Made by a program: the position numbers and the translations under genes
Shown: one piece after another, positions 44,977 through 54,741 of the stretch
How positions within the stretch are numbered: the stretch's first letter is position 1
Layout of the letters: every line of letters starts with the position of its first letter
The notes under the pieces: generated by a model
The model's database searches: none
Told to the model about the DNA's origin: nothing
Seen by the model: the letters and a program-made list of their open reading frames with translations, nothing else
Source of the DNA: Roseibacillus sp.
Lineage (GTDB): Bacteria; Verrucomicrobiota; Verrucomicrobiia; Verrucomicrobiales; Akkermansiaceae
NCBI GenBank assembly: GCA_029242545.1
Contig: JAQWTV010000172.1
Span: forward strand, 26,221-90,220
DNA: 64,000 nucleotides
Direction: 5' to 3'

Positions 44977-47478
44977 GTGGCCGGTAAGGAAGGCAAGCTC
45001 ACTCCCATGATGGCGCAGTATCAGTCGATGCGCCGTTCACTTCCCGACGACGTACTTCTGTTTTTCAGACTCGGTGACTTCTACGAGATGTTCTTCGAGG
45101 ATGCCAAGCAAGCTGCCGGCCTTCTAAACGTGGCACTGACCAAGAGAGGAGGCGTCCCCATGTGTGGGGTTCCGCACCACGCCGCCGAAAACTACATTGC
45201 CAAATTGATCAAGCAGGGAAGGAGGGTCGCTATAGGGGAGCAGACTTCCGAGCCCGTTCCAGGGAAAATCGTGGACAGGGAGATCTCCCAGATTATTTCC
45301 GCAGGAACGATCGATAATCTTTCCCTCCTTGATGATCGCCGACACAACTACCTTGCGGCAATTTACCAACACAAAACGGTCTTCGGAATTGCGGTGGTCG
45401 ACCACTCAACCGGTGAATTCACCCTAGCGGAGTTCCCCGATCGCCAGCAACTGGAGGACGAACTGACCAGATTGTCCCCTTCCGAACTCCTCATCTCTGA
45501 TGAGCAGCTCCAATCCCTTGGTGGTTTCCAGGGCAACCTTCCCTATGACGGTTATGCCTTTCTCCTCGATCAGGCCGTGCATACTCTCCGAGACCACTTC
45601 AAGGTCCAATCTCTGGATGGATTTGGATGCGCCGGAATGCACCCAGCTCTCAGCGCAGCAGGTGCAATTCTGCACTATCTGTCGTATCAGCTGCGCAGAT
45701 CATGCGACCACCTCCGGGCCCTGGCAGTTCGCAAGGTTGGAACACAGGTCGCGATAGACTCTGCATCCCAGCACAATCTCGATCTCGTTGATTCACGTTC
45801 GGGGCGTCAACACACCCTGCTCGGGGTTTTGGACCGCACCGCCACACCGATGGGAGCCCGAAAACTGAGAGACTGGATTCTTCATCCTGTCTCGGAAAGG
45901 GCCACCCTTGAAGCAAGACACGACCTCATCGGCCGCTTTCTCTCCGAGAGCTTTCTCCTCGCGACCTGCAGAGAAACCTTGAAGGACGTCAGGGACATCG
46001 AACGCTGCAGTGGGCGGCTCGCTCAGGGATCAGGAAACCCAAGGGATCTGCTGGCCCTGCAAACATCCCTCACCCATATCCCGTCCCTTCGCGGTAATCT
46101 GGACGCCCTCTCGTCAGCCGGATCGGAAAAGCTGGGACTCGCCATGCAAATCCTGCAGGGCCTCCATGAGTTTCCGCAACTCGTGGATTTACTCGAGAGA
46201 GCCCTTGTTGCAGAACCTCCGGCCTCACCCCGGGAAGGGGGCCTTCTCAGAGAAGGCTTCTCACCGGATCTTGATGAGCTGCGTTCGGCTTCTCGAGACG
46301 GTAAGGAGTGGATTGCCCAGCTACAGAAGAGTGAGCGTGAGCGCACGGGCATCGACTCCCTTAAGATCAAGTTTAACAACGTCTTTGGGTATTTTATCGA
46401 GGTAACAAAGGCTAATCTCTCCAAGGTTCCGGACGATTATCAACGGAAACAGACCATGGCGAACGCCGAGCGCTATATCACGCCCGCATTAAAGGAGGTG
46501 GAGGGCAAAGTCCTTGGCGCAGACGAGAAGGCAAAACAGCTGGAATACGAGGAATTCGTTAAACTGCGAAACGAAATTACGAAGCATCTGGATCAACTGC
46601 AGGAATGCGCATCCAGCCTCGCCACTCTCGACGTCCTTCTCGGGCTGGCTGAGACCGCACAGCTTTACCAGCACACCCGTCCGGTCCTTGATGATTCGCG
46701 TGATCTCGAAATCGTTGATGGCCGGCATCCCGTCCTCGAGCAAACTCTCGTGGAAGAGAAATTTGTTCCTAACGACTCCTCTCTTCACCATGAAGACTCC
46801 CGCCTTCTTATTATCACGGGCCCCAACATGGCGGGTAAGTCCACCTATATCCGACAGGTTGCCCTCATCGTCCTGATGGCACAGATCGGGGCCTACGTTC
46901 CAGCCGAGTCAGCTCGTATCGGCATTGTCGACCGCATTTTCTGCCGGGTGGGAGCCAGCGACGATCTTGCTCGCGGCCAGTCGACATTCATGGTCGAAAT
47001 GAATGAGACCTCTCTTATCGTTAACAATGCGACCGACCGCAGCCTGGTAATTCTGGATGAAATCGGCCGGGGAACAGCGACTTTTGATGGGTTATCGATC
47101 GCCTGGTCTGTCGCGGAACATCTCCATGACAGGATTCAATGTCGCGCCCTTTTTGCCACTCACTATCACGAGCTATGCGACCTCGCCCACACGCGAGATG
47201 CAGTCAAAAACCACAATGTCGCGGTCAGGGAATGGAAAGAGGAAATTATTTTTCTTCGTAAAATCCTACCGGGACCAGCAGACAAGAGCTATGGCATTCA
47301 GGTAGCCCGGCTCGCTGGACTTCCCGCACCAATCATTGATCGGGCCAAGGAAATTCTGACGCATCTGGAAATGAGTGCTGCACGCCCTCAGGGGAAAGAG
47401 TCAAAGACACCCCGGCCCAATCAGGAGAATCCCTTCCCCCAGACCGATTCCCCCCAGATGGATCTCTTCAATACCTGA
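44977..47478 (+). CDS. mutS: DNA mismatch repair protein MutS
   Basis: Recognises mismatches and starts repair. The N-terminal mismatch-binding motif is DFYEMFFEDA, with the Phe-x-Glu that contacts the mismatch (about residues 33-37). The C-terminal ATPase has Walker A GPNMAGKST near 615, STFMVEMNET near 668, and Walker B VILDEIGRGT near 690, then ATHYHEL. The length of 833 is normal. The start is GTG 44977; ATG codons at 45007 and 45010 are in frame but would cut into the conserved TPMMAQY block. The last 40 residues are Pro/Gln-rich and end in QMDLF, like a beta-clamp-binding peptide. Confidence 0.97.
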   Translation: MAGKEGKLTPMMAQYQSMRRSLPDDVLLFFRLGDFYEMFFEDAKQAAGLLNVALTKRGGVPMCGVPHHAAENYIAKLIKQGRRVAIGEQTSEPVPGKIVDREISQIISAGTIDNLSLLDDRRHNYLAAIYQHKTVFGIAVVDHSTGEFTLAEFPDRQQLEDELTRLSPSELLISDEQLQSLGGFQGNLPYDGYAFLLDQAVHTLRDHFKVQSLDGFGCAGMHPALSAAGAILHYLSYQLRRSCDHLRALAVRKVGTQVAIDSASQHNLDLVDSRSGRQHTLLGVLDRTATPMGARKLRDWILHPVSERATLEARHDLIGRFLSESFLLATCRETLKDVRDIERCSGRLAQGSGNPRDLLALQTSLTHIPSLRGNLDALSSAGSEKLGLAMQILQGLHEFPQLVDLLERALVAEPPASPREGGLLREGFSPDLDELRSASRDGKEWIAQLQKSERERTGIDSLKIKFNNVFGYFIEVTKANLSKVPDDYQRKQTMANAERYITPALKEVEGKVLGADEKAKQLEYEEFVKLRNEITKHLDQLQECASSLATLDVLLGLAETAQLYQHTRPVLDDSRDLEIVDGRHPVLEQTLVEEKFVPNDSSLHHEDSRLLIITGPNMAGKSTYIRQVALIVLMAQIGAYVPAESARIGIVDRIFCRVGASDDLARGQSTFMVEMNETSLIVNNATDRSLVILDEIGRGTATFDGLSIAWSVAEHLHDRIQCRALFATHYHELCDLAHTRDAVKNHNVAVREWKEEIIFLRKILPGPADKSYGIQVARLAGLPAPIIDRAKEILTHLEMSAARPQGKESKTPRPNQENPFPQTDSPQMDLFNT

Positions 47479-47615
47479 GCGAAAGAAAGGTTGGGCTCAG
47501 GAAGATTTTCCCCCGGAACTACCTCAACCCTGCAGCATAAGTCTTGCCAGAAAAAGGGCCCGGGTCGCCCGTCTTGGGGACTTGCCAGTTCAACATCACG
47601 GGGTGATTCTGCGGG

Positions 47616-50600
47616 ATGCCCATCGTGCGACCCATCCTCGTGCTTATCTCCCTGGCTCATATGGCTCTCGCAGTCGAGCAGGGTCATGCAACAAAGATGG
47701 CGGCCAGCCAGGCTATTTTCAACAAAACCGTAAGCGCTCTGCTCAAGGAGCACTGTCTAAACTGTCATGGAGGAGAAAAGACCAAGTCCGGTCTCGATCT
47801 CGTCACCCGGGAAGCCCTTCTCAAGGGTGGTGACCAGGGTGTGGCCGTCGTGCCGGGGAAACCCATGGAGAGCCTCCTCTACCTCGCAGTCTCTCATCTC
47901 GAAAAAGAGATGGCGATGCCTCCCAAGAAACCAAAGCTTCCTGCTGACGCAATCGCCGCCATTGAAGAGTGGATTACTCTGGGAGCAGCCTATGACAAGC
48001 CCCTCCTGGAAAAGAGTCCCGCCGGGAAGACTCCCATGCGAGTGACTCCGGAAGACCGGAGCTACTGGGCCTATGCCCCGCTGCATCTGCATACTACTCC
48101 CCCCGGAAACCATCAGGAACAATCCACAATAGATCGCTACCTGTTGGCCAACCATGAGGAAAAAGGCCTCAAGGCAGCCGGACCGCTTGCTCCCGAAAAA
48201 CTTATCCGTCGAGCCTATCTTGATCTCATCGGGCTACCTCCAACTCCTCAGGAAGTTGAGACCTTTCTCGATAGCGAAGACCCAGAGGCATACGAAAAGG
48301 TCATAACCGATCTTCTCAATCGCCCGGGCTACGGCGAACGCTGGGCCCGGCATTGGCTGGATGTCGCGAGATTCGCCGAGAGCCATGGCTTCGAGCATGA
48401 CTACGATCGCAAATACGCGTTTCATTTCCGCGACTTTGTCATTCGGGCCCTAAACTCGGACATGGCCTACGATACTTTTGTCGAATGGCAGATCGCAGGA
48501 GACGAACTGGCTCCAGATAATCCTGAAGCACTTGCTGCGACTGGATTTCTCGGGGCTGGAGTCTATCCAACCCAGATAACCCTGAGCGAGGCCGAGCGCA
48601 TCCGATTTGATGCTACAGATGACATGGTTGCAACGATGGGTTCTGCGATGCTAGCAACCACCATCGGATGTGCTCGATGCCACGACCACAAGTACGACCC
48701 GATTCCCACAAAGGATTACTACGAAATTCTCAGTGCGTTTACCCAAACTGTTCGCACTGAAATCGATCTCGAGACCAGTAAACCTAGCGGCGCGGCAGTG
48801 GAAGTGTTCGACGCCGCCATGGCTGAACTGGAGAATGAGGCAAACCTCTTCCGAAAAGAAAAAGCTCCACAAAGGCTCCAGGAGTGGCTGAAAAATAATC
48901 TTTCTCAGCGAACTGAAGACCACGATTCATCCTGGTCTACGCTTATCGCAGAACCCCTCGTCTCAAAGGGAGGCGCAACCTTCAAACGCCTGGAGGATGG
49001 GTCCTATCTCGCCAGCGGGCCGAACCCCTCCTCTGATGTCTACACCTTCGTCGCGACCTCTCCCCTCGAGGAAGTCCGAGCTCTGAGAATAGAAGCCCTG
49101 AGCCATTCCTCCATGAAGCGAGGAGGCCCGGGCCGTGCAAGCAATGGCAATATCGGGCTTTCAAACCTGGAGGTTACGGCAGGCGTCCAAGCTCTGGAGC
49201 TAGCAAACCCACGTGCCACCTTCAACCAAAGCGCCCAACTTCACGTGAACCGAATTATTGATGGCGAAGGCGGGACTGGCTGGGCGATTGACCCCCAGTT
49301 CGGCAAGGATCATGCCGCCGTCTTTGAGGTCAGAAATCCAAACACCATAAAGGGCGCTGGAAGACGGCTTTCCCTGAAGCTGCACTTCAACCTCAATAGC
49401 CAACACACCATCGGGCGGCTCCGGATTTCAGTCAGTGCCCGCCCCCCGGCTCAACTCCCACTGGTGGATGGTGGCAGAGATCCGCAAAAGGACGCTCGAG
49501 AAGAACTGCTCACTCTCGGTGGAGCTGCCGAAAATGAGCCTCAGGAGGGAGAGCGCCAGCGAATGCTTGAGCTTTACCTTCAGCTGGACCCTGACTGGGC
49601 CAGCATCCAGAGCAGAGTGACCGCCCTCGAATCAACTCGACCCGTGGGGAAAAAGGAAAAGGTGATGATATGCACGGAAGGCCTGAAGCCCATGCGCCAT
49701 CATACGAATAGTGGGAAAGTGCCTGATTTTTATAAGGAAAGTTACTACTTGGTCCGCGGAGATCCTGCTCAGAAAGATGGTGTGGCCCCGGTCGACTTTC
49801 TCGAAGTTCTCACCCGGAACGGCAAAACCGCCGACCACTGGACCGTAGACAGGCCCCCCGGGTCCCGGACCTCCATGAAGCGAAGCAGAGTAGCGAAATG
49901 GATCACCGACGTGGATAACGGAGCCGGACACCTTCTTGCCAGAGTCATCGTTAACCGGCTCTGGCACCATCATTTCGGACGAGGCATCGTAGAATCCGTA
50001 AACGACTTTGGCTTTCAGGGAAGTAAGCCTACCCATCCGGATCTACTCGATTACCTCGCCCATGATCTCATCACTCACGGTTGGACCCTCAAACGACTCC
50101 ACAAGAAGATCATGATGAGTGCCGCTTATCAGATGGGTTCTTCAGAGAGCGAAGCTAACAGAGCATTGGATCCCACGAATCGTTACTGGTGGAAGCGCAC
50201 GCCTCGCCGCCTTGAGGCAGAAGTGCTCCGAGATAATGCACTGGCTGTCAGCGGACTGATTGACCGCCGGATGTATGGAGCCGGCACGCTCGATCATGGC
50301 ATGAAACGCCGCAGTATCTATTTTTCCATCAAGCGCAGTAAATTAATCCCAATGATGCAGCTCTTTGACTGGCCGGACACCATGACCAGCCAGGGACGGC
50401 GGGCCATCACCACCACGCCCTCGCAGGCACTTGTCTTTATCAACAGCCCCCAGATCCGGGAAATGGCCACTCACTTTGCAAAAACAGTCCTTGGAACTAC
50501 GGACCCGGTTGGGAATGCGGTTTACCGGGCACACGGCGTCCTACCTTCTCCAGAGCGGCGAGCGCGGCTGGAGGAATTCCTCCGGGAACAAGCGGCGAGC

Positions 50601-50681
50601 TATGGCGGCAGGGAGGAACCTGCCATGATAGATCTCTGTCATACCCTGCTCGCTTCAAACGAAATGATCTACGTGGAATAA
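47616..50681 (+). CDS. PSCyt1/DUF1549/DUF1553 protein with inserted beta domain (1021 aa)
   Basis: Signal peptide about 1-20. PSCyt1 heme motif C47-x-x-C50-H51. DUF1549 covers about 165-400 and has CARCHDHKYDPIPT. A beta-rich insertion follows at about 430-620 (VRALRIEALSHSS, NRIIDGEGGTGWAID), and has the look of the discoidin-like module often found inside this family. DUF1553 runs from about 760 to 1015 (RVIVNRLWHHHFGRGIV, TTTPSQALVFINSP). It differs from the other three copies in DUF1553 (PTHPDLLDYLAHDLI) and belongs to another branch. A DUF1501 gene starts four bases after its stop codon. Confidence 0.93.
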   Translation: MPIVRPILVLISLAHMALAVEQGHATKMAASQAIFNKTVSALLKEHCLNCHGGEKTKSGLDLVTREALLKGGDQGVAVVPGKPMESLLYLAVSHLEKEMAMPPKKPKLPADAIAAIEEWITLGAAYDKPLLEKSPAGKTPMRVTPEDRSYWAYAPLHLHTTPPGNHQEQSTIDRYLLANHEEKGLKAAGPLAPEKLIRRAYLDLIGLPPTPQEVETFLDSEDPEAYEKVITDLLNRPGYGERWARHWLDVARFAESHGFEHDYDRKYAFHFRDFVIRALNSDMAYDTFVEWQIAGDELAPDNPEALAATGFLGAGVYPTQITLSEAERIRFDATDDMVATMGSAMLATTIGCARCHDHKYDPIPTKDYYEILSAFTQTVRTEIDLETSKPSGAAVEVFDAAMAELENEANLFRKEKAPQRLQEWLKNNLSQRTEDHDSSWSTLIAEPLVSKGGATFKRLEDGSYLASGPNPSSDVYTFVATSPLEEVRALRIEALSHSSMKRGGPGRASNGNIGLSNLEVTAGVQALELANPRATFNQSAQLHVNRIIDGEGGTGWAIDPQFGKDHAAVFEVRNPNTIKGAGRRLSLKLHFNLNSQHTIGRLRISVSARPPAQLPLVDGGRDPQKDAREELLTLGGAAENEPQEGERQRMLELYLQLDPDWASIQSRVTALESTRPVGKKEKVMICTEGLKPMRHHTNSGKVPDFYKESYYLVRGDPAQKDGVAPVDFLEVLTRNGKTADHWTVDRPPGSRTSMKRSRVAKWITDVDNGAGHLLARVIVNRLWHHHFGRGIVESVNDFGFQGSKPTHPDLLDYLAHDLITHGWTLKRLHKKIMMSAAYQMGSSESEANRALDPTNRYWWKRTPRRLEAEVLRDNALAVSGLIDRRMYGAGTLDHGMKRRSIYFSIKRSKLIPMMQLFDWPDTMTSQGRRAITTTPSQALVFINSPQIREMATHFAKTVLGTTDPVGNAVYRAHGVLPSPERRARLEEFLREQAASYGGREEPAMIDLCHTLLASNEMIYVE

Positions 50682-50684
50682 CAT

Positions 50685-52130
50685 ATGAACGAAACCAGTA
50701 TTGAGGCCGCTTGGACCCGTAGGGAGTTACTCAGCAAAGCTGGAGGAGGGCTGGGCGCCCTTGCTCTGGCATCTTTACTCCACGAGCAGGGGCATGCCGC
50801 CGTTCCACTTGGAGAAAATCCCCTTGAGGCACGAAAGCCGCATTTTCAGGGGAAGGCCAAGCACGTAATCTGGCTCTTCATCAACGGAGGGCCATCTCAC
50901 CTGGACACCTGGGATCACAAACCTGAGCTTATCAGACGAGATGGTCAGAAGCTTGAGGGCTTTGACCCCACTACCGGATTTTTTGCAAATGCTGTAGGCC
51001 CCCTGATGAAATCTCCCTTCGAGTTCAAGCAGCACGGCCAAAGCGGAGCGTGGGCCTCTTCCATTTTTCCCCACCTTTCAAAACACGTGGATAAAATGGC
51101 GTTCGTGAAGTCCTTCCACACTCAATCCAACAACCATAGTCCAGCGCTTTTCATGGCCAATACTGGCGTCACGCGCATGGGCCACCCCTGTGTTGGAAGC
51201 TGGGTTTCCTATGGATTAGGTACTGAGAATGAGAATCTCCCTGCCTTCATGGTAATGAGCGACCCTAAAGGGCGAGGGCTACCCAAGGGCCACGCCTCTA
51301 ACTGGGGAAACGGATTTCTCCCAGGATCTTTCCAGGGGACATGGATCAACACCAAGGGCGACCCTATCCCAAACCTCCAGCGCGTTGCAGGCCTCAGTCA
51401 GCCCCAGCAACATGCCCAGCTTCAGCTTCTCGAAGAGATTAACCGCGAACACCGCGAGCGAGTCAACGCAGACCGCGAGCTTACCGCCCGCATTAAAAGT
51501 TTCGAACTCGCCTACCGAATGCAGCAGGAGGCTCCTGAATGCGTCGACGTTGACGCCGAGCCGGAACATATTAAGAAGCTCTACGGCCTTGATGATGGAA
51601 AGTGCGGCCATTTTGCCCGCCAATGCCTCATGGCACGGCGGATGGTCGAGCGCGGGGTCCGCTACGTCCAGATCTACTCTGGAGGCATGGAGAACCAGCG
51701 CAGCTGGGATGGCCACAACGATATCGCGGGGAATCACTCCGGATTCGCAGGCGAGACAGACCAGCCCATCGCCGGACTCCTGCAGGATCTCGAAGAACGC
51801 GGCCTTCTAGACGAGACCCTCGTCATCTGGGGCGGCGAGTTTGGGCGCCTACCCGTTGCGCAGAAAAGTAACAAGCCCGGAAGGGACCACAATCCCCATG
51901 CTGGTTGCTACTGGTTTGCTGGCGGGGGAGTAAAGGGCGGAACATCCTACGGGGAAACAGATGAGATCGGTCACCGCGCTGCGACTGACAAAGTTGAGAT
52001 TCACGATCTACACGCAACAATCCTTCACCTTCTTGGACTTGATCATAAGAAGCTTACCTTTAAGCACAGTGGTCGAAGATTCAGACTTACAGACGTTGCT
52101 GGGCGGGTGATCAAGCCGATCATTGCCTGA
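50685..52130 (+). CDS. DUF1501 family protein with Tat-like signal (481 aa)
   Basis: N-terminal WTRRELLSKAGGGLGALALASLL is a twin-arginine-type signal (RRELL is a slightly relaxed consensus). The family blocks are present but diverged: INGGPSHLDTWD near 65, NNHSPALFMANTG near 148, SWDGHNDIAGNHSG near 343 in place of WDHHG, WGGEFGRLP near 385 and GRDHNP near 400. It belongs to another subgroup than the copies at 7922 and 12516, matching the diverged partner gene directly upstream. The spacing of only three bases shows they are one operon. Confidence 0.94.
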   Translation: MNETSIEAAWTRRELLSKAGGGLGALALASLLHEQGHAAVPLGENPLEARKPHFQGKAKHVIWLFINGGPSHLDTWDHKPELIRRDGQKLEGFDPTTGFFANAVGPLMKSPFEFKQHGQSGAWASSIFPHLSKHVDKMAFVKSFHTQSNNHSPALFMANTGVTRMGHPCVGSWVSYGLGTENENLPAFMVMSDPKGRGLPKGHASNWGNGFLPGSFQGTWINTKGDPIPNLQRVAGLSQPQQHAQLQLLEEINREHRERVNADRELTARIKSFELAYRMQQEAPECVDVDAEPEHIKKLYGLDDGKCGHFARQCLMARRMVERGVRYVQIYSGGMENQRSWDGHNDIAGNHSGFAGETDQPIAGLLQDLEERGLLDETLVIWGGEFGRLPVAQKSNKPGRDHNPHAGCYWFAGGGVKGGTSYGETDEIGHRAATDKVEIHDLHATILHLLGLDHKKLTFKHSGRRFRLTDVAGRVIKPIIA

Positions 52131-52288
52131 AAAGAGAAGGCAACGGCCCTCGAAATGTCGCCAATCTCGCCCCTGAATCACCTTTCCGGGCTAATATTGG
52201 ACTGCTTTGGCGCGTTCTACCCTTGAAAGAGCACGCAAATTGGGGCTTTGATAATACCCTGCGCACCGGAACAAATCCCTTTTTTATC

Positions 52289-53749
52289 ATGAGTATTCAC
52301 GCCCGACTCAATCCTGAGGCCCAGTCCAATCTGGACGCCCAGCGCAGGGCCTCTGTCATTACCAGTCTGGTTATCGCCGTCCTCTCGATAGTCCTCGTCA
52401 TTCTTATTCTCTTTTTCATCCTCCTTCCATCGCTGGCAATCAACTCACCAACGATCGTTGCCTACAGTGCGGGTTCTGAAGAGGAAGATCCTCTCCAAGA
52501 GAAAAGGATTACCCGAGAGGTGACCCCAAAACCTAATGCTCCTTCCTCCGCCATGGCAAAGGTCATGGCTTCGGCAAGCCCCACTAACTTCGCGGTGCCC
52601 GTCCCTGAAGTAGAGGCTATCCCAGCTCTCACCTTTGGCTTCAGGGACGATATCGGAGCGGGGTGGGGTAACGGCGGTAACGGCGGTGGTGGTGGATTTG
52701 GAAAGATCCCCGCCGCCATGCGAAAGCGCTGCTCCGCTCAGGATCGTCTGCGCCGGTTGAAACAGAGTGGAGGCACGGAGGCCTGTGAGGAAGCGGTAGT
52801 AAAGGCACTACGTTGGTTTAAGAGCGTCCAAAGACGCGACGGGTCGTGGGGCGGAAGCCATCAGGTCGCCCAGACCGGCCTGGTTCTGCTAGCCTATCTC
52901 GGGCACTGCGAAACACCACTTTCCGAGGAATTCGGGGAAGCTGTCACCAATGGCATGGTTTATCTCATCGAAAACAGCGGGAAGAACAAGGGCCGACTCT
53001 GTACGACCCGCGGTGACCGGCACTGGGTCTACGAACATGGTATAGCTACCTATGCTCTCGCCGAAGCTTATATGTTCTGTCGAGTGCTCGGGCTCAATAT
53101 TCCGAATCTAAAAGAGTCTGTTCAACTTGGAGTTCAGTGGATCATTGACAATCAGAACCCGTCCGGAGGGTGGGACTACAACTTTGATGAAGGCGGACGG
53201 GGAGGAGATATGTCTATCACTGCATGGCAGATGCAGGCTCTCAAAGCCGGCTACCATACCCGTCTCACCTTCCGTAACATGCCACAGTGTCTCAGTAAGG
53301 CTCTGACATACTGTGAGGGCCGGCAAAACAGTAACGGTGGTTTCGGCTATACCGGGACAAGCCCCGTTGGAGGCGGCCACTTCACCCTCACCGGAGCAGG
53401 AGTGCTCTGCTTCCAGCAGCATAAAGGAACCAACAATCGGGCAGCCCGTAAGGGGATGGACTACATCGATCGCCATGCCCAAATCAGTTATAAGGGAGGG
53501 CCCTGTAACCTCTACGAGCACTACTACGTGAGCCAGGCCGCAATCAATCATGGTGGAAAGAGCTGGCTGGACTACAATGACAAGTTCCGCGACACCCTCC
53601 TGAGTGGGCAGCATGGAGATGGTCACTTCCGCTCCCCTCCAAATCCGGGTCCAGGCAATAAGAATGATCCGGTTTATCATACTGCCCTCGCCACCCTGAT
53701 GCTGGAGGTCTACTATCGATTCCTCCCTGGTACTGGATTTGGACTTTAG
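52289..53749 (+). CDS. membrane-anchored alpha/alpha-toroid (prenyltransferase/squalene oxidase repeat) protein (486 aa)
   Basis: ATG 52289 starts the protein; an upstream TTG at 52223 is unlikely. One membrane helix at about residues 25-50 (LVIAVLSIVLVILILFFILL) anchors it. A Pro/Ala linker and a Gly-rich patch (GNGGNGGGGGFG, about 132-143) follow. The rest is an alpha/alpha-toroid with QW-like repeats: VQRRDGSWGGS near 195, NQNPSGGWDYN near 295, RQNSNGGFGYTG near 355 and GQHGDGHFRSPP near 450. No DxDD cyclase motif is seen, so it is probably not a terpene cyclase. Proteins like this accompany DUF1501 systems in Verrucomicrobiota; function unknown. Confidence 0.85.
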   Translation: MSIHARLNPEAQSNLDAQRRASVITSLVIAVLSIVLVILILFFILLPSLAINSPTIVAYSAGSEEEDPLQEKRITREVTPKPNAPSSAMAKVMASASPTNFAVPVPEVEAIPALTFGFRDDIGAGWGNGGNGGGGGFGKIPAAMRKRCSAQDRLRRLKQSGGTEACEEAVVKALRWFKSVQRRDGSWGGSHQVAQTGLVLLAYLGHCETPLSEEFGEAVTNGMVYLIENSGKNKGRLCTTRGDRHWVYEHGIATYALAEAYMFCRVLGLNIPNLKESVQLGVQWIIDNQNPSGGWDYNFDEGGRGGDMSITAWQMQALKAGYHTRLTFRNMPQCLSKALTYCEGRQNSNGGFGYTGTSPVGGGHFTLTGAGVLCFQQHKGTNNRAARKGMDYIDRHAQISYKGGPCNLYEHYYVSQAAINHGGKSWLDYNDKFRDTLLSGQHGDGHFRSPPNPGPGNKNDPVYHTALATLMLEVYYRFLPGTGFGL

Positions 53750-53930
53750 CGATTGTCCGGCTAGGGCCGAACAAAGCAATTTGAGCACCCGCATCCTAGG
53801 CACGACTTCAGCTCTCCCTATCGCGCGGCACCTCCAGTCGCTAGGTGACTTCCTCTCCAATAATCCCTGTTCTTGAAGCGTCTCTGGAGAGACAGATGGA
53901 AAACCCCTTGGCCTGAGGCCTGTTTCGATA

Positions 53931-54692
53931 TTGTCTCACTCCGTGAGCATAGCAGTCGTTACCGGAGCCGGTTCTGGAATTGGCCGGGCCATTGCCTTGG
54001 AACTAAGTAGCCAGGGCCACGAAATCATTATTCTGGAAGTCGATGAGGCTGGCGGGGAGGAGAGCTCTGCCCTTATTACGAAAGCCGGAGGGACCGCCCG
54101 GGTAATTCCATGCGATGTCTCCCAAACAGAATCCGTCCGCAGTGCATTCGAACAGTTCGGACCCCCTCATATTCTTGTCAATAACGCCGGGGTTGCTTCA
54201 GTTGGAAATGTGGAGGAGTGCACCCCGGAGGAACTGGACCGGATCTACGGGGTCAACGTGAAGGGGATGTATCACTGCCTCCACTTTGCCATCCCAAGAA
54301 TGGTCGAGGCTGGGGGAGGGTGCGTGGTGAACCTTGCATCCGTAGCCTCTTATCTGGGAATCTCTGAACGGTTCGCATATTCCATGTCGAAGGGAGCTGT
54401 TCTTAGTATGACGATGTCAATTGCCCGCGACTATATCGACCAAGGGATTCGTTCCAACTGTGTGTGCCCCGGAAGGGTCCACACTCCCTTTGTCGATGGA
54501 TATCTTGAACAGAACTATCCAGAAGAAAAGCGCCCGGAAATATTTAAAACCCTGAGTGAGTGGCAGCCCATCGGCAGGATGGGTACTCCTGAGGAAATTG
54601 CCGGCATGGTCGGTTATCTCACCTCTAAAAAAGCCGCCTTCATCACCGGAAGCGCTTTCGAAATCGATGGCGGAGTAACCAATCTCCGCTAG
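53931..54692 (+). CDS. SDR oxidoreductase, probable 2-keto-3-deoxy-L-fuconate dehydrogenase
   Basis: A short-chain dehydrogenase with all motifs: NAD-binding TGAGSGIG (residues 11-18), NNAG near 84, the catalytic Ser in NLASVASYLG near 140, and YSMSK (Tyr, Lys) near 153-157. Context suggests that it oxidises 2-keto-3-deoxy-L-fuconate to the 2,4-diketo compound cleaved by the next enzyme. RSNCVCPGRVHTPFV is in the substrate-side region typical of that group. TTG 53931 or GTG 53943 could be the start. The gene leads a four-gene operon; FAH follows after 49 bases. Confidence 0.85.
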   Translation: MSHSVSIAVVTGAGSGIGRAIALELSSQGHEIIILEVDEAGGEESSALITKAGGTARVIPCDVSQTESVRSAFEQFGPPHILVNNAGVASVGNVEECTPEELDRIYGVNVKGMYHCLHFAIPRMVEAGGGCVVNLASVASYLGISERFAYSMSKGAVLSMTMSIARDYIDQGIRSNCVCPGRVHTPFVDGYLEQNYPEEKRPEIFKTLSEWQPIGRMGTPEEIAGMVGYLTSKKAAFITGSAFEIDGGVTNLR

Positions 54693-54741
54693 GCTCCTCA
54701 CCCTCAGAAACTCTTATCGAAGATCCTACCCCTCCTCTGTA

